Assembly: GCA_017849395.1 (NCBI GenBank)
Contig: JAFIHO010000291.1
Span: forward strand, 1-10,063
DNA: 10,063 nt
From: Hyphomicrobiales bacterium
GTDB lineage: Bacteria; Pseudomonadota; Alphaproteobacteria; Micropepsales; Micropepsaceae
Direction of reading: 5' to 3'
Under the pieces are notes generated by a model that had not been told where the DNA came from, made no database searches, and saw only the letters and a list, made by a program, of their open reading frames with translations. Shown piece by piece: positions 8,974 to 10,063 of the stretch. Each line of letters opens with the position of its first letter. Position 1 is the first letter of the stretch. Made by a program: the position numbers and the translations under genes.

Positions 8974-9482
8974 GCAGCCCGAAGAGACGTGTCGGGCTTT
9001 ACCCCGGCACATTCGATCCCGTCACGCTGGGGCATCTGGACATCATCAAGCGGGCGGTGAAGCTGGTCGATCATCTGGTGATCGGCGTCGCCACGAATGC
9101 ATCCAAGACTCCACTGTTCACGCTGGATGAGCGTGTGGCGATGGTCCGGGAAGAGGCCGAGAAGCAGGCTGCGGGCCGCGCCACGGTGGAGGTGCGGGCC
9201 TTCGACACGCTGCTGGTCAAGTTCGCGGAGGAGGTGGGCGCGTCGGTCATCATCCGCGGTCTGCGCGCCGTGTCGGACTTCGAGTATGAATTCCAGATGG
9301 TCGCGATGAACCAGCGCCTGTCCAGCGAGATCGAGACCGTTTTCCTGATGGCGGACCCCCGTCATCAGGCCATCGCATCGCGCCTGGTCAAAGAGATCGC
9401 CATTCTGGGCGGCGATATCACCCCCTTCACCACCCCGGCCGTCGCAAAGGCGGTCATTCAGCGTTGCAAGGAAAATCCCTGA
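8970..9482 (+). CDS. coaD: phosphopantetheine adenylyltransferase
   Basis: CoaD transfers AMP from ATP to 4'-phosphopantetheine, giving dephospho-CoA, the fourth step of cytoplasmic CoA synthesis from pantothenate. The 170-residue protein is of normal length. It shows the nucleotidyltransferase signature GTFDPVTLGH (13-22, with the T/HxGH motif as TLGH), the IIRGLRAVSDFEYE segment that helps bind substrate, MADP, and a C-terminal SRLVKEIA helix matching the family's ISSxLVKE. The start is fixed by the ATGA overlap with the gyrA stop. There is no strong ribosome site, so translation is probably coupled to gyrA. It is followed directly by the cyclophilin gene (TGATG overlap). The gyrA-coaD-isomerase order is common in alphaproteobacteria and reflects co-transcription rather than a shared pathway. 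Confidence 0.97.
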   Translation: MSSPKRRVGLYPGTFDPVTLGHLDIIKRAVKLVDHLVIGVATNASKTPLFTLDERVAMVREEAEKQAAGRATVEVRAFDTLLVKFAEEVGASVIIRGLRAVSDFEYEFQMVAMNQRLSSEIETVFLMADPRHQAIASRLVKEIAILGGDITPFTTPAVAKAVIQRCKENP

Positions 9483-9964
9483 TGGCATCCGATCTCGAGA
9501 ATACCCTGGTCCTGGACCTCAAAACCGGTCCGGTAACGATCAAGCTGCGGCCCGACCTGGCGCCGGAACATGTCGAGCGCATCAAGACGCTGACGCGCGA
9601 AGGATTCTATGATGGCGTGGTGTTTCATCGTGTGATTCCGGGCTTCATGGCCCAGACCGGCGATCCCACCGGCACCGGCATGGGCGGATCGGAACTGCCG
9701 GACCTGAAGGCGGAATTTTCCCAGGAGCCGCATAAGCGCGGCACTGTTTCGGCGGCGCGCAGTTCCAACCCCAACAGCGCCAACAGCCAGTTTTTCATCT
9801 GCTTCGACGATGCCCCCTGGCTGGACCGGCAATACTCGGTCTGGGGCGAAGTGGTCGAAGGCATGGAGCATGTCGACGCCATCAAAAAGGGCGGCGAAGG
9901 CAACAACGGCGCAATCAGCGGCGAACCGGACAAGATCCTGAAGGCGCGCATCGTGGCCGGTTAG
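9482..9964 (+). CDS. cyclophilin-type peptidyl-prolyl cis-trans isomerase
   Basis: This 160-residue enzyme speeds cis-trans isomerisation of X-Pro bonds during protein folding. It has the cyclophilin core with the active-site segment FHRVIPGFMAQTGD (48-61): Arg50, Phe55 and Gln58 match human CypA Arg55, Phe60 and Gln63. SQFFICF (102-108) and Trp113-Leu114 follow. CypA His126 is Tyr118 here, a common bacterial variant. No signal peptide is present, so it should be cytoplasmic (PpiB-like). ATG 9482 is preferred over TTG 9464 because AAGGA lies 8 bases upstream and it overlaps the coaD stop by one base (TGATG), indicating translational coupling. From recall of related genomes, another isomerase or queA may follow beyond the edge. 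The 99 bases after the stop contain no supported gene and only a weak GGCC/GGCC pairing. Confidence 0.95.
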   Translation: MASDLENTLVLDLKTGPVTIKLRPDLAPEHVERIKTLTREGFYDGVVFHRVIPGFMAQTGDPTGTGMGGSELPDLKAEFSQEPHKRGTVSAARSSNPNSANSQFFICFDDAPWLDRQYSVWGEVVEGMEHVDAIKKGGEGNNGAISGEPDKILKARIVAG

Positions 9965-10063
9965 GCCCGGAGAGGCCCCTTCAATTCCCTGCAACGCTGC
10001 TCTTTCGGATATATCGAGCCCGTTGAGCTGCATTATTTGCCGGAATACCGCCATTTTCAGGCA

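Noticed and set aside
9458..10054. 198-codon minus-strand frame opposite the cyclophilin gene
   Set aside because: It is antisense to a clear cyclophilin and has shadow-type composition.
9965..10063. Start of a further gene (such as queA) at the right edge
   Set aside because: No plausible start with a ribosome site followed by recognisable residues is visible within these 99 bases.

Overview
This is an ordinary, GC-rich housekeeping segment of what looks like an alphaproteobacterial chromosome. Three things point there: a direct-repeat SOS box of the form GAAC-N7-GAAC between divergent uvrA and ssb; a GyrA with the long C-terminal insertion I recall from alphaproteobacteria; and the order uvrA / ssb / gyrA / coaD / cyclophilin. 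I cannot name a genus. I see no CRISPR array, tRNA, rRNA, insertion sequence or obvious defence operon, and no convincing new multi-gene system.

Layout. Bases 1-352 (minus) hold the N-terminal part of a DUF3800-family protein that runs off the left edge. It lies in markedly AT-richer DNA and is the only accessory-looking gene. Bases 353-626 hold no gene but carry a promoter on each side. Two plus-strand membrane-protein genes follow, 627-878 and 929-1801, both of unknown function. They converge on uvrA (minus, 1823-4630), with an inverted repeat across the junction.

Bases 4631-4842 form the shared regulatory region of uvrA and ssb. The SOS box overlaps the -10 elements of both proposed promoters, and a 7-bp inverted repeat lies beside it. 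After ssb come a structured 166-base spacer, a short trypsin-like lipoprotein gene that seems to lack its catalytic His, and then a tightly packed group: gyrA (TTG start), coaD (ATGA overlap) and a cyclophilin-type prolyl isomerase (TGATG overlap). The last 99 bases hold no gene I can support.

Functionally, UvrA (lesion recognition in nucleotide excision repair) and SSB (single-strand DNA protection) probably form one damage-inducible divergon under LexA. GyrA, CoaD and the isomerase are constitutive functions linked by translational coupling. The most notable oddity is in UvrA: the conserved stretch of its first zinc module appears to be cleanly missing, as if two Cys-Pro repeats had recombined.
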